The translations under genes were made by a program, and so were the position numbers. Shown piece by piece: positions 1 through 6,826 of a stretch of DNA of 9,723 bases. The stretch spans positions 1-9,723 of the forward strand of contig CAUZRD010000073.1 in NCBI GenBank assembly GCA_963582255.1, in the 5' to 3' direction. The first letter of the stretch is position 1, and each line of letters starts with the position of its first letter. Origin of the DNA: CAUZRD01 sp963582255. Its GTDB lineage: Bacteria; Pseudomonadota; Alphaproteobacteria; Rhizobiales; TMED25. A model generated the notes under the pieces. It saw nothing but the letters and a program-made list of their open reading frames with translations, did not search any database and had not been told where the DNA came from.

Positions 1-2
1 CT

Positions 3-461
3 GGGTTCCATTTTAACGACAGTAAATACGGCGACGATGACCTTGATAGCGGTTCTATAAATCCGTTTCAGCTTTTTTTGGTTTTCAATGAACTGGTTGA
101 CGCTGAGCAGTTGCAGCGCGACGGATTTGATCCTGCGTACATGCTCGACCAGTCGCACAATGTTACCGACCCGGCAGAGAGTCTCATGTCATCGGCAAAT
201 GAGGTGCTTCGCGCGTACGTAAAGGCATTGCTCATAGATCGGAAAGCGCTTAGTCATTTTCAGGAAGGCAACGATGCACTGATGGCCAACCAATGTCTGA
301 AATCAGCCTATGAGGTCGACGTTACACCCATTCTGAAAATGGCTCGCTATCAGAAAGAAGGTGCTATTGAGCCGATAACATGCTTTCGGTCCTCTATGTA
401 CAGGGCCAATGTGGCGCGTACCAGGGCGCAACCAAAAGTGGGAGGAGGTGGCATTGTTTAA
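3..461 (+). CDS. rhaI: L-rhamnose isomerase (P. stutzeri-type), 3' part
   Basis: The reading frame is open from the window edge and ends at TAA 459-461, giving the last 152 residues of a protein of about 430 aa. The enzyme converts L-rhamnose to L-rhamnulose in the cytoplasm; family members also act on other aldoses such as D-allose. The visible start reads GFHFNDSKYGDDDLDSGSI, the segment of this TIM-barrel isomerase family that carries a metal-binding Asp in HFNDSKY. It is followed by FLVFNELVDAE, DQSHNVTDPAESL and NDALMA, all typical of the family, and by a natural GGGGIV tail like the GGGGII tail I recall for the P. stutzeri enzyme. The C-terminus is therefore intact and only the 5' end is cut by the window. 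It overlaps the next gene by 8 bp. Rhamnose is not an intermediate of the galactonate route, so the operon may serve a polymer containing both sugars (inference). Family identity is firm; substrate is less certain. Confidence 0.88.
   Translation, partial: GFHFNDSKYGDDDLDSGSINPFQLFLVFNELVDAEQLQRDGFDPAYMLDQSHNVTDPAESLMSSANEVLRAYVKALLIDRKALSHFQEGNDALMANQCLKSAYEVDVTPILKMARYQKEGAIEPITCFRSSMYRANVARTRAQPKVGGGGIV
441..448 (+). promoter_or_regulatory. Ribosome binding site for the lipoprotein glycosidase
   Basis: GGAGGAGG lies 5 bases upstream of TTG 454. It sits inside the codons for the glycine tail of rhaI, so one stretch encodes conserved glycines and acts as a near-perfect Shine-Dalgarno. It decides the TTG start: the ATG at 409, 45 bases further up, has no comparable site, and a GTG at 448 would be too close. 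Confidence 0.7.
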
Positions 462-1608
462 GGTAATAAGAAGTATTAAAGAACCGGCGTCCGGAGCATG
501 CCGACGACCCACTGAAACGACGGCTTCTTCGGCTAGTTCAAGGCTCGCAGGACCACTTGCCGTAATTCTACTACTGATGATAAGCATCGGTTGCAGTAGT
601 GAAAACCTACCCGAGTCGTCTGCCATGATGGTTCCGCCTGGAGCGGAGCTGCAAAAATGCGGACTTATTATGCGCCTCGGTAACCGAGATACTTGGGACG
701 CGGGCATGATTGAGTCACCAGCGGTATGGCAGGACCCGTCGACCGGGCGTTATGGCATGGTCTATACCGGTTACGATTTACAAAACGATGATATTCGTGG
801 CTACGCCTCTGTCGGTCTACCTCGCATAGGGTTGGCCTGGAGCGACGATCTGCGGCAATGGGAAAAAGACCCTCGCAATCCCATTTTTGAGCCCAGTGGA
901 GCGACCGGCGATAAAGGCACCACGGGGCCATTAATCTGGCTCGAGAATGGAACCTACTTTTTGTTCTACATCGGTACAAGCGAGGAAGGCTACGAGGCGG
1001 GGCGGAAGACACTGAACCTTGCCACTTCGACCGATCTTACGTCATGGAAGCGATACGAAAACAATCCGATCATCGGACCTGAAGGCGAGGGCTGGCGAGC
1101 CGATGATATATGGCATGCAAGTATCGTCAAGGTAGATGCTATCTATTACATGTTCTTTAATGCGTCGGGAGTAGTCGACGACAATCATGAGGAGTTCACC
1201 GGCTACGCCACGTCGAACGACCTTATGAACTGGGCAGTTGATGATGACAACAGTCCCCTAATCGTAGGCAGCCGCGAAGCCGGTGGATGGGATTCAACCG
1301 GTCGAACCGGTGATCCAAGCGTCTACCGCGTTGGCGACAATTGGTATATGGCTTATTACAGTTGGGACGGCAGCAATGCACAGGATGGCCTGGCAATAAC
1401 CACGGCTGCGGAATTTCCACTTGGCTGGAAACCTTACGATGGCAACCCGATTTTACCTATTGGCGCCGCCGGAAGTATCGATGCAACCCATGCCCACAAG
1501 CCGTTCATATATCGCACTGATGACACGCATTACCACTTCTACACTGCAGTAGACGAGCTGGAAACCCGGCAAATTGCCTTGGCTATTTCACCAGGGCCCT
1601 GCCGCTAA
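454..1608 (+). CDS. Lipoprotein glycoside hydrolase, five-bladed beta-propeller (GH43/GH32/GH130-like)
   Basis: With the TTG start at 454 the protein has 384 residues. Residues 1-47 form an unusually long, basic N-region, a hydrophobic core (LAVILLLMISIG) and a lipobox-like SIGC, with Cys47 the likely lipidated residue. It is probably anchored in the outer membrane or periplasm. The rest is a beta-propeller with four copies of a sugar-hydrolase blade motif, S-x-DL-xx-W-x(5)-NPI, at about residues 129-145, 192-207, 254-270 and 322-334 (the last less complete). Such repeats occur in GH43, GH32, GH62, GH117 and GH130-type enzymes. Acidic candidates for catalysis are Glu87 (IESPAVW), Asp217/218 (ADDIWHAS), Asp287 (RTGDPSV) and Asp343 (IDATHAHKPF, with two His). 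I cannot assign a family or substrate. Its place before galactonate genes and a GH42 suggests trimming of galactose- or rhamnose-containing oligosaccharides. The start at ATG 409 is less likely because it lacks a good binding site and overlaps rhaI more. Confidence 0.75.
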   Translation: MFKVIRSIKEPASGACRRPTETTASSASSRLAGPLAVILLLMISIGCSSENLPESSAMMVPPGAELQKCGLIMRLGNRDTWDAGMIESPAVWQDPSTGRYGMVYTGYDLQNDDIRGYASVGLPRIGLAWSDDLRQWEKDPRNPIFEPSGATGDKGTTGPLIWLENGTYFLFYIGTSEEGYEAGRKTLNLATSTDLTSWKRYENNPIIGPEGEGWRADDIWHASIVKVDAIYYMFFNASGVVDDNHEEFTGYATSNDLMNWAVDDDNSPLIVGSREAGGWDSTGRTGDPSVYRVGDNWYMAYYSWDGSNAQDGLAITTAAEFPLGWKPYDGNPILPIGAAGSIDATHAHKPFIYRTDDTHYHFYTAVDELETRQIALAISPGPCR

Positions 1609-1651
1609 ACATGAGCCGTCGAATCGGAGTACTCATTAGAAAAGGAAAATT

Positions 1652-1699
1652 ATGAATGTGGTTACTAAAAAGAAATTATTCTTAAGGAACAGACTTTGA
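1652..1699 (+). CDS. Possible 15-codon leader ORF coupled to dgoD
   Basis: ATG 1652 is preceded by AAAGGAAAA, a fair ribosome site, and opens a 15-residue ORF (MNVVTKKKLFLRNRL) that stops at TGA 1697-1699. That stop overlaps the dgoD start as TTGA. The peptide is basic and matches nothing I recognise. It could be a coupling ORF that delivers ribosomes to the weak TTG start of dgoD, or it could be chance. There is no run of repeated regulatory codons and no clear attenuator hairpin, so an amino-acid attenuation role is not supported. Confidence 0.35.
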   Translation: MNVVTKKKLFLRNRL

Positions 1700-2847
1700 A
1701 GATTACATCGATAAAAACCTGGGCGGTTCCGCCGCGCTGGGCACTGCTAAAGATTGAGACTGACGTCGGAATCTCGGGTTGGGGTGAGCCTGTACTGGAG
1801 GGGCGAACTCATACGGTTCTTGCCGCTGTCGAGGAAATGAAAGAAGAGTTGATCGGCCAAGATCCGCGAAATATTGAGAAGATTTGGACGCGCCTTTACA
1901 GGGGCAGCTTCTATCGCGGAGGCCCGGTGCTAATGAGTGCCATCGCTGGCATTGACCAAGCTCTTTGGGACATCAAAGGCAAGCACTACGATGCTCCTAT
2001 ATCGGACCTTCTTGGCGGTGCGGTTCGCCACAAAATACGTGCATATTCCTGGTTGGGTGGTGATCGACCCAGTAATATCGGCCCACAAGTCAAAAAAGCC
2101 AAAGAGGCCGGTTTTACAGCGTTTAAGATGAACGGCACGGCGGAGACTCAACACATCGAGACCGGATTGGATGTTGATGAGGTTATTGCAAGAGTTGCCG
2201 ATGCTCGCGAGGCGGGCGGGCCGGAAATGGGCATCGCTATAGATTTTCATGGGCGAGTGCATCGGGGCCTAGCCAAGGTTCTATTCCACGAACTGGAACA
2301 ATTTCGACCATTGTTTATCGAAGAGCCCGTTTTACCCCAACATATGGACGCGCTGAAAAATATCGCGCAGCAAACATCGATTCCAATCGCTGTGGGTGAG
2401 CGGCTTTTCAGTCGCTACGATTTCCGTCCTATTCTCGAAGCTGGATGGGTCGATATAGTGCAACCTGACCTGAGTCATTGCGGTGGCATTACTGAGGGTC
2501 GCAAAATAGCGACGTTGGCGGAAACCTACGATGTAGCATTGGCACTCCATTGTCCCTTGGGCCCGGTAGCGCTGGCTTCTTGCTTACAGGTTGACGCGGT
2601 ATCGCACAACGCGGTGATTCAAGAACAGTCCACGGGCATGCACTACAACGGTGATGTGGGCCTTCTTGATTATATTGTGGACCGATCTGTACTCTCAGTC
2701 GAAGATGGCTACCTCATCATACCGACAGGCCCTGGTCTTGGTATTGAGATAGATGAAGAAGTCGTCGAAACAAAATCCAAAGAGATGAAGCATCAGTGGC
2801 GTAATCCAGTCTGGGAGCACCCTGACGGTAGTGTTGCTGAGTGGTGA
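1696..2847 (+). CDS. dgoD: D-galactonate dehydratase
   Basis: This enzyme dehydrates D-galactonate to 2-keto-3-deoxy-D-galactonate in the cytoplasm. The 383-residue product matches E. coli DgoD (382 aa) along its whole length, including the first residues (MKITSIKTW against MKITKITTY), which fixes the TTG start at 1696; AAGGA at 1684-1688 is the ribosome site, 7 bases away. It belongs to the enolase superfamily: an N-terminal capping domain (about 1-120) followed by a TIM barrel. All known active-site residues are present at E. coli numbering: metal ligands Asp183, Glu209 and Glu235, and acid/base His185 (DFHGR) and His285 (LHCPLGP), with Glu310. YRGGPVLMSAIAGIDQALWD and EEPVLPQ are also typical. 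Mannonate or rhamnonate dehydratases share the fold, but the His185/His285 pair and the adjoining dgoK and dgoA support galactonate. The gene follows the lipoprotein glycosidase by 87 bp and precedes dgoK by 119 bp. Confidence 0.97.
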   Translation: MKITSIKTWAVPPRWALLKIETDVGISGWGEPVLEGRTHTVLAAVEEMKEELIGQDPRNIEKIWTRLYRGSFYRGGPVLMSAIAGIDQALWDIKGKHYDAPISDLLGGAVRHKIRAYSWLGGDRPSNIGPQVKKAKEAGFTAFKMNGTAETQHIETGLDVDEVIARVADAREAGGPEMGIAIDFHGRVHRGLAKVLFHELEQFRPLFIEEPVLPQHMDALKNIAQQTSIPIAVGERLFSRYDFRPILEAGWVDIVQPDLSHCGGITEGRKIATLAETYDVALALHCPLGPVALASCLQVDAVSHNAVIQEQSTGMHYNGDVGLLDYIVDRSVLSVEDGYLIIPTGPGLGIEIDEEVVETKSKEMKHQWRNPVWEHPDGSVAEW

Positions 2848-2879
2848 GTAATCAGTATTCCTATGAAACATGAAATTAC

Positions 2880-2963
2880 ATGATGCCTGTTGAATTAACA
2901 CCAGGGTTCATCGGCTATTCAGGTGCCGGGATTTTCTGTGAAACCTTAGCGGGGGGAATTTAA
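2880..2963 (+). other. 27-codon ORF of unknown nature in the dgoD-dgoK gap
   Basis: Two adjacent ATGs (2880 and 2883) open a short frame reading MMPVELTPGFIGYSGAGIF and on to ETLAGGI before TAA at 2961-2963, three bases before the dgoK ATG. I see no ribosome site upstream of it. The residue mix looks protein-like, so it may be the scar of a deleted gene, but I recognise no family and chance is a fair explanation. The dgoK Shine-Dalgarno (GGGGGGA, 2951-2957) lies inside it. Confidence 0.2.
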
Positions 2964-2966
2964 AGC

Positions 2967-3902
2967 ATGTCGCACCAGATAATAGGCGTCGATTGGGGGA
3001 CAACCAATATGCGAGCGGTGCTTTGCGATGTGGATGGCTCGTCTATTTCTGCCCGAGAGGTCAAGAACGGACCGGGCATCGCCAGACTTCAAGGCTCACC
3101 AGCTGACGAATTGTTCAAAACAATTGCCCCCTGGCTTCAGTCACGATCTCCGGCCAGGGTGATTCTATCCGGGATGGTCGGTTCGAATATTGGCTGGCAC
3201 TCGGTGCCCTACCTCAGCTGCCCAATATCAGTTTCCGAGATTGCCAAGCAAACTTTTGGTTTTGCCGATCGCGATATCGAACTTAAAATCGTACCCGGAT
3301 TAAGAAGTTCAGAAGACTCTGATGCGGCCGAGGTCATGCGCGGTGAGGAGCTGCAAATACTCGGATGGCTAGCGGCCAATCCGATACGACAGCAAGGCAC
3401 TCATCTGTTGTGCCTGCCCGGCACACATACCAAATGGGCCACTATTTGCGATGGAGTAGTGGAATCATTTGTCACTGCTGTTAGTGGCGAGCTATTCAGT
3501 CTTTTGCTAAATCAAAGCATCCTGTTCGCCGGGTTCTCTGTGAATGCAGACAACGCAGAGGTTGATACCGCAGCGTTCGACCTTGGGGTCGAGCAAATGA
3601 AAACCCATGGCGGCATGTTCCTGCATTCTCTGTTTGGGGCGCGCAGTCGACAAGTACTAGATACATTTTCTAATAACGAGGCTAGAAGCTATCTTTCCGG
3701 ACTCATTATTGGTAGCGACGTACAAGGGTTGCTAACTGAGCATAAAGGCGCAGTTGGCGAGATCGTGATAATTGGCAATCCCACTCAGTCGGAGCTGTAT
3801 GACCGCGTAATTCGAGCCACGGGTCGAAATGCTGTTACTATGGATGGAATCGACGCGGCGCTAATGGGCTACAAATTTGTCGATGAGGCTCTGACAATAT
3901 GA
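2967..3902 (+). CDS. dgoK: 2-keto-3-deoxy-galactonokinase
   Basis: The enzyme uses ATP to phosphorylate 2-keto-3-deoxy-D-galactonate at O6, forming KDPGal. The 311-residue product resembles E. coli DgoK (292 aa) throughout. Near the N-terminus is the sugar-kinase phosphate loop (VDWGTTNMRA, residues 8-17). It is followed by LSGMVGSNIGW (67-77), MRGEELQILG (124-133), CLPGTHTKWA (149-158), SGELFSLLLNQS (173-184) and SGLIIGSD towards the C-terminus, all matching the E. coli protein in order. GGGGGGA nine bases upstream supports ATG 2967. The stop TGA 3900-3902 overlaps the ATG of dgoA as ATGA, so the two are translationally coupled. No truncation or missing motif is apparent. In many relatives dgoK and dgoA are neighbours or even fused, which fits this arrangement. 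Confidence 0.96.
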   Translation: MSHQIIGVDWGTTNMRAVLCDVDGSSISAREVKNGPGIARLQGSPADELFKTIAPWLQSRSPARVILSGMVGSNIGWHSVPYLSCPISVSEIAKQTFGFADRDIELKIVPGLRSSEDSDAAEVMRGEELQILGWLAANPIRQQGTHLLCLPGTHTKWATICDGVVESFVTAVSGELFSLLLNQSILFAGFSVNADNAEVDTAAFDLGVEQMKTHGGMFLHSLFGARSRQVLDTFSNNEARSYLSGLIIGSDVQGLLTEHKGAVGEIVIIGNPTQSELYDRVIRATGRNAVTMDGIDAALMGYKFVDEALTI

Positions 3903-4567
3903 CCCCGACCCTCAATCTGTTTCAGGAAATGCCTCTGGTCGCAATTTTGCGCGGGATTCTACCGACCGAAGTGGTCGCCGTCGGACAAGTATTGTACAAG
4001 TCGGGTATTCGTTGCATCGAGGTTCCGCTTAATTCCCCAGCCCCTTTGGACAGTATTGCCAAGCTTGTGGCGGTCTTGCCGGAAGACTGCTTAGTCGGTG
4101 CTGGCACCGTAACTTCTGCGTCGGACGTCGACGACGTTGTTGCCGCCGGCGGTAATCTTATCGTCGCGCCCAATACAGACAAGGCAGTTATTCAACGCGC
4201 TGTCGGCTTTGATGCAGTGGTGATGCCAGGTATTGCGACGGCGACGGATGCATTCAATGCCATCTCTTACGGTGCACGTCATCTAAAACTATTTCCGGCG
4301 AGTACTTACGGCCCTGATCATATGCGCTCGCTGAAGGTTGTGCTTCCCGACAACTGCCGTGTGTATGCTGTCGGCGGTGTGGGTGTCGCGGAGATGGGAA
4401 TGTGGGTCGCCGCAGGCGTGGACGGTTTTGGCATTGGCTCAGAGATCTATCGCGCCGGCGATTCGGCCGAGGTCGTTTCCGAAAAGGCTAATGCGCTGAC
4501 CTCAGCCTATAGAAATACACAAACTATGCATACCAAACCGCACGTTAACCCCCTTTCAAAACACTAG
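3899..4567 (+). CDS. dgoA: 2-dehydro-3-deoxy-6-phosphogalactonate aldolase
   Basis: This class I aldolase splits KDPGal into pyruvate and D-glyceraldehyde-3-phosphate, the last step of the De Ley-Doudoroff route. The 222-residue protein aligns with E. coli DgoA (205 aa) and the KDPG/KDPGal (Eda-like) family. Visible landmarks are AILRGI (15-20; Arg18), EVPLNSP (41-47; Glu41 the likely general base), GAGTVTS (68-74), the Schiff-base Lys130 in HLKLFPAS, and the phosphate loop AVGGVG (157-162) with GIGSEIYRAG. NSP after the Glu and the dgoD-dgoK context favour KDPGal over KDPG. The C-terminal 15 or so residues (NTQTMHTKPHVNPLSKH) extend past the usual family end. The start overlaps the dgoK stop by 4 bp. 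The stop TAG 4565-4567 adjoins the ribosome site of the next gene. Confidence 0.95.
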   Translation: MTPTLNLFQEMPLVAILRGILPTEVVAVGQVLYKSGIRCIEVPLNSPAPLDSIAKLVAVLPEDCLVGAGTVTSASDVDDVVAAGGNLIVAPNTDKAVIQRAVGFDAVVMPGIATATDAFNAISYGARHLKLFPASTYGPDHMRSLKVVLPDNCRVYAVGGVGVAEMGMWVAAGVDGFGIGSEIYRAGDSAEVVSEKANALTSAYRNTQTMHTKPHVNPLSKH

Positions 4568-4570
4568 GAG
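4566..4570 (+). promoter_or_regulatory. Ribosome binding site pointing to an ATC start for GH42
   Basis: AGGAG overlaps the dgoA TAG stop and is followed, after AAATACT (7 bases), by ATC 4578. This is ideal spacing. The frame from TGA 4497-4499 to ATG 4641 has no ATG, GTG, TTG or CTG, so the site appears to serve a near-cognate start. Confidence 0.6.
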
Positions 4571-4577
4571 AAATACT

Positions 4578-6536
4578 ATCTTCGGAATCTGCTATTACCC
4601 CGAGCATTGGCCGCAAGAACAATGGTCAGAAGACGCAAAAATGATGTCAGAACTTGGTCTGACATATGTTCGTATCGCCGAGTTCGCATGGTCACGCATT
4701 GAACCGCGTGACGGTGAGTTTCAATTCGAATGGCTCGATAACGCGGTCGAGACTCTCGCCAATGCGGGCTTAAGCGTGGTCATGTGCACACCAACAGCGA
4801 CACCGCCAAAATGGCTGGTTGACAAGTTTCCGGAGATACTTCCGGTCGATCCGGATACAGGACGTACTCGCGGCTTTGGATCGCGCCGGCACTACGACTT
4901 CTCAAGCGATGTCTACTTCGACGAAGCGATGCGGATAACAGAATTGATGGCCAAACGTTATGGCAAACACGACGCTATCGTAGGCTGGCAAACCGATAAC
5001 GAAATTTGTTGCCACAATACCAACCTTAGTGCCTCGGACGTAGCCCGCTCAGCGTTTCAACAATGGTGCAGCCTGCGATACGCGTCGATTGACGCACTGA
5101 ATGACGCATGGGGAAACGTATTCTGGTCAATGGAGTACCAGAATTTCTCGGCTATTGAGCTTCCTGTTGGAGCAGTTACGGAAACGAACCCGGCGCATCG
5201 TCTGGCTTATCGTCGCTTTTCATCCGAGAAGGTCTGTCATTTTAACGACAGCATGACCAAACTGATTCGTGCATACGCTCCCGGCAAGTTCGTCACACAC
5301 AATTTCATGCCCATGACCTACACTGGCGTCGACAATTATTCCCTCGCCGCGCCCCTGGACTTTTCGAGCCACGATAGCTATCCGCTAGGTCGCGTCGATC
5401 AGCAACTCAAGAATAGTTCCGCCGAGGAGCTACGCAAGTACATGCGGACCGGCCACCCAGATGCGTCGGCTTACAGCCACGACCAAACGCGTGGTTTTAG
5501 CAAAGACCCTTTTTGGGTTATGGAGCAACAACCCGGACCGGTCAATTGGGCGGACAATAACGCGCGGCCTGCTCCGGGCATGATTCGGCTTTGGACTCTT
5601 GAAGCGTTTGCGCACGGCGCTGGCTGCGTTTCCTACTTTCGTTGGCGTCAGGCGCTATTTGGGCAGGAGCAAATGCACGCGGGTCTATTGCGACAAGATA
5701 ATTCGAAGTCCGCAGCCTGGCCCGAAGTCGAGGAGGCAATCGCCGATGTAGCCAAGCTGTCACTATTGGATGAAACCAAACAACAAGCGGATGTTGCGAT
5801 GATTACCGCTGCTGAAAGCGTCTGGGTCAGTGCCATCGAACGACAAAGCGAATCTTATGAGTTTGCCAACATCGAGTTCGACTACTACCACGCGTTGCGC
5901 TCACTTGGAGTAAGCGTGGACTTTGTAAATCCAGACTCCGACCTTAGTGGATACAAGTTGGTCATCGCACCCGGTTTGCCGATTATAGGCGACGCATTGA
6001 TTAAGAAATTTAAGGCCAGTGACGCCTCTTTCATTTTTGGACCGCGGTCCGGTGCCAAAACTAGCGAGTTTAGTTTTCCTGGGAATCTACCGCCAGGTGA
6101 GTTACAACAAATCGCCCCGCTTCGAGTCCTGTCGATTGAGACTCTGCGACCTGATTGCATCGAAGGGCTTTGTTGGAATGGAAAGCGGTATGAGAGCCTC
6201 ATCTGGCGTGAAGAGCTGGAAGTCATCGACGGAGACGTGCTGGCACAGTACGACGATGGCTTGCCCGCCGTTGTACGTTGTGGGAGCCTGTCATACATCG
6301 GTACCCTAACGGACACGCTTTTCTTGAAAGACTTTTTCCGGATGAACTGCCAAGAACTCGGCATAGAAACGAATGAATTCGGAATAGACCTGCGTATTAT
6401 TCGACGCGGGAACCTGATGTTTGCATTTAACTATTCAGAACAGAAACAGGACCTACCGCTCGACAAAGGTGCGCAAATATTGCTCGGCTCTCGATCAATC
6501 AAGCCCCATGACGTCACGGTTTGGAAGCGAAATTAG
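4578..6536 (+). CDS. GH42 beta-galactosidase, apparent ATC start
   Basis: GH42 enzymes remove terminal beta-galactose from oligosaccharides. Read from ATC 4578 the product has 652 residues, a normal family length. The TIM barrel begins (M)FGICYYPEHWP, the family hallmark for strand one, then LTYVRIAEFAWSRIEP. The acid/base is Glu142 in GWQTDNEICC and the nucleophile Glu316 in VMEQQPGPVNW, close to Glu141 and Glu312 of the Thermus A4 enzyme. GHDS-like and SYFRWRQ motifs follow, then the trimerisation and C-terminal beta domains. The first ATG (4641) would delete strand one, so it is unlikely to be the true start. There is no signal peptide, so action is cytoplasmic on imported oligosaccharides. 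Ten bases separate it from dgoA. Galactose released here would need oxidation to galactonate before entering the flanking pathway. Family certain; exact linkage and polymer unknown. Confidence 0.93.
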   Translation: MFGICYYPEHWPQEQWSEDAKMMSELGLTYVRIAEFAWSRIEPRDGEFQFEWLDNAVETLANAGLSVVMCTPTATPPKWLVDKFPEILPVDPDTGRTRGFGSRRHYDFSSDVYFDEAMRITELMAKRYGKHDAIVGWQTDNEICCHNTNLSASDVARSAFQQWCSLRYASIDALNDAWGNVFWSMEYQNFSAIELPVGAVTETNPAHRLAYRRFSSEKVCHFNDSMTKLIRAYAPGKFVTHNFMPMTYTGVDNYSLAAPLDFSSHDSYPLGRVDQQLKNSSAEELRKYMRTGHPDASAYSHDQTRGFSKDPFWVMEQQPGPVNWADNNARPAPGMIRLWTLEAFAHGAGCVSYFRWRQALFGQEQMHAGLLRQDNSKSAAWPEVEEAIADVAKLSLLDETKQQADVAMITAAESVWVSAIERQSESYEFANIEFDYYHALRSLGVSVDFVNPDSDLSGYKLVIAPGLPIIGDALIKKFKASDASFIFGPRSGAKTSEFSFPGNLPPGELQQIAPLRVLSIETLRPDCIEGLCWNGKRYESLIWREELEVIDGDVLAQYDDGLPAVVRCGSLSYIGTLTDTLFLKDFFRMNCQELGIETNEFGIDLRIIRRGNLMFAFNYSEQKQDLPLDKGAQILLGSRSIKPHDVTVWKRN

Positions 6537-6575
6537 ACACCTTCTTCAGGTAAACATTTCTGAGGTGCGTCTAAT
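6532..6575 (+). repeat. Imperfect inverted repeat over the GH42 stop codon
   Basis: ATTAGAC-ACCT (6532-6542) can pair with AGGT-gc-GTCTAAT (6563-6575), leaving a 2-base bulge and a loop of 20 bases. The left arm includes the TAG stop. No T-run follows, so it is not a standard intrinsic terminator. It may protect the 3' end of the operon transcript or bind a protein. Confidence 0.4.
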
Positions 6576-6590
6576 ATCGCAATTGGACGC

Positions 6591-6695
6591 CTGACTGGCG
6601 ATCGTCCATTTGAGTTCAAGTATATCGAGGGTGTCGGCTCAAGTTTGTTAGATGGGATACGCGATGACACGCCAGGAAATATTTGGGCGAACGCA
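6591..6695 (+). pseudogene. Relic of an SMP-30/gluconolactonase gene
   Basis: In a frame open from 6564 to TGA 6771-6773, codons 6591-6695 read LTGDRPFEFKYIEG and then LLDGIRDDTPGNIWANA. This resembles the lactonase core in which 'LTG-x-R' leads to 'PDGIRVDxxGNIW'. What follows (KFVCPRLARISAS and on) no longer looks like the family, and there is no start or upstream half. I read it as a decayed fragment of a second lactonase gene. The rest of 6537-6826 holds nothing else I can identify. The match is short, so a chance resemblance cannot be excluded. Confidence 0.45.
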
Positions 6696-6826
6696 TTAGT
6701 CAAATTCGTTTGCCCGCGGCTTGCTCGAATATCTGCTTCGGCGGCAAGAATAGAAACCAGAGTAGGCGCATGATTTATTATTGATATTTCCCAGCGTTTT
6801 CAAATTTCTAATAGTCAGAGAATAAA

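Noticed and set aside
303..1012. Minus-strand ORFs opposite rhaI and the lipoprotein glycosidase
   Set aside because: They are shadows of well-supported plus-strand genes, with no ribosome site or family motif.
1610..1636. Nested short inverted repeat ATGAG-CCG...CGG-agta-CTCAT after the glycosidase stop
   Set aside because: The arms are only 5 and 3 bp with a bulge and no T-run; too weak to call a terminator or operator.
4560..4580. Frameshift fusion of dgoA with GH42 instead of an ATC start
   Set aside because: The GH42 frame is open from 4500 through the dgoA stop, but I see no standard slippery heptamer, and a well-spaced AGGAG argues for re-initiation.
9..5251. A 14-base identical string, CATTTTAACGACAG, at 9-22 and 5238-5251
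   Set aside because: Both copies encode HFNDS in unrelated proteins (rhamnose isomerase and GH42). There is no wider similarity, so I take it as chance.
5885..6364. Minus-strand ORF of 159 codons within GH42
   Set aside because: It lies wholly opposite the GH42 coding frame, has a composition typical of antisense frames and shows no recognisable motif.
6781..6813. Possible promoter (TTGATA, then CTAATA) before the lactonase pseudogene
   Set aside because: The spacing is about 21 bases and the -10 match is weak; such pairs are common in AT-rich DNA.
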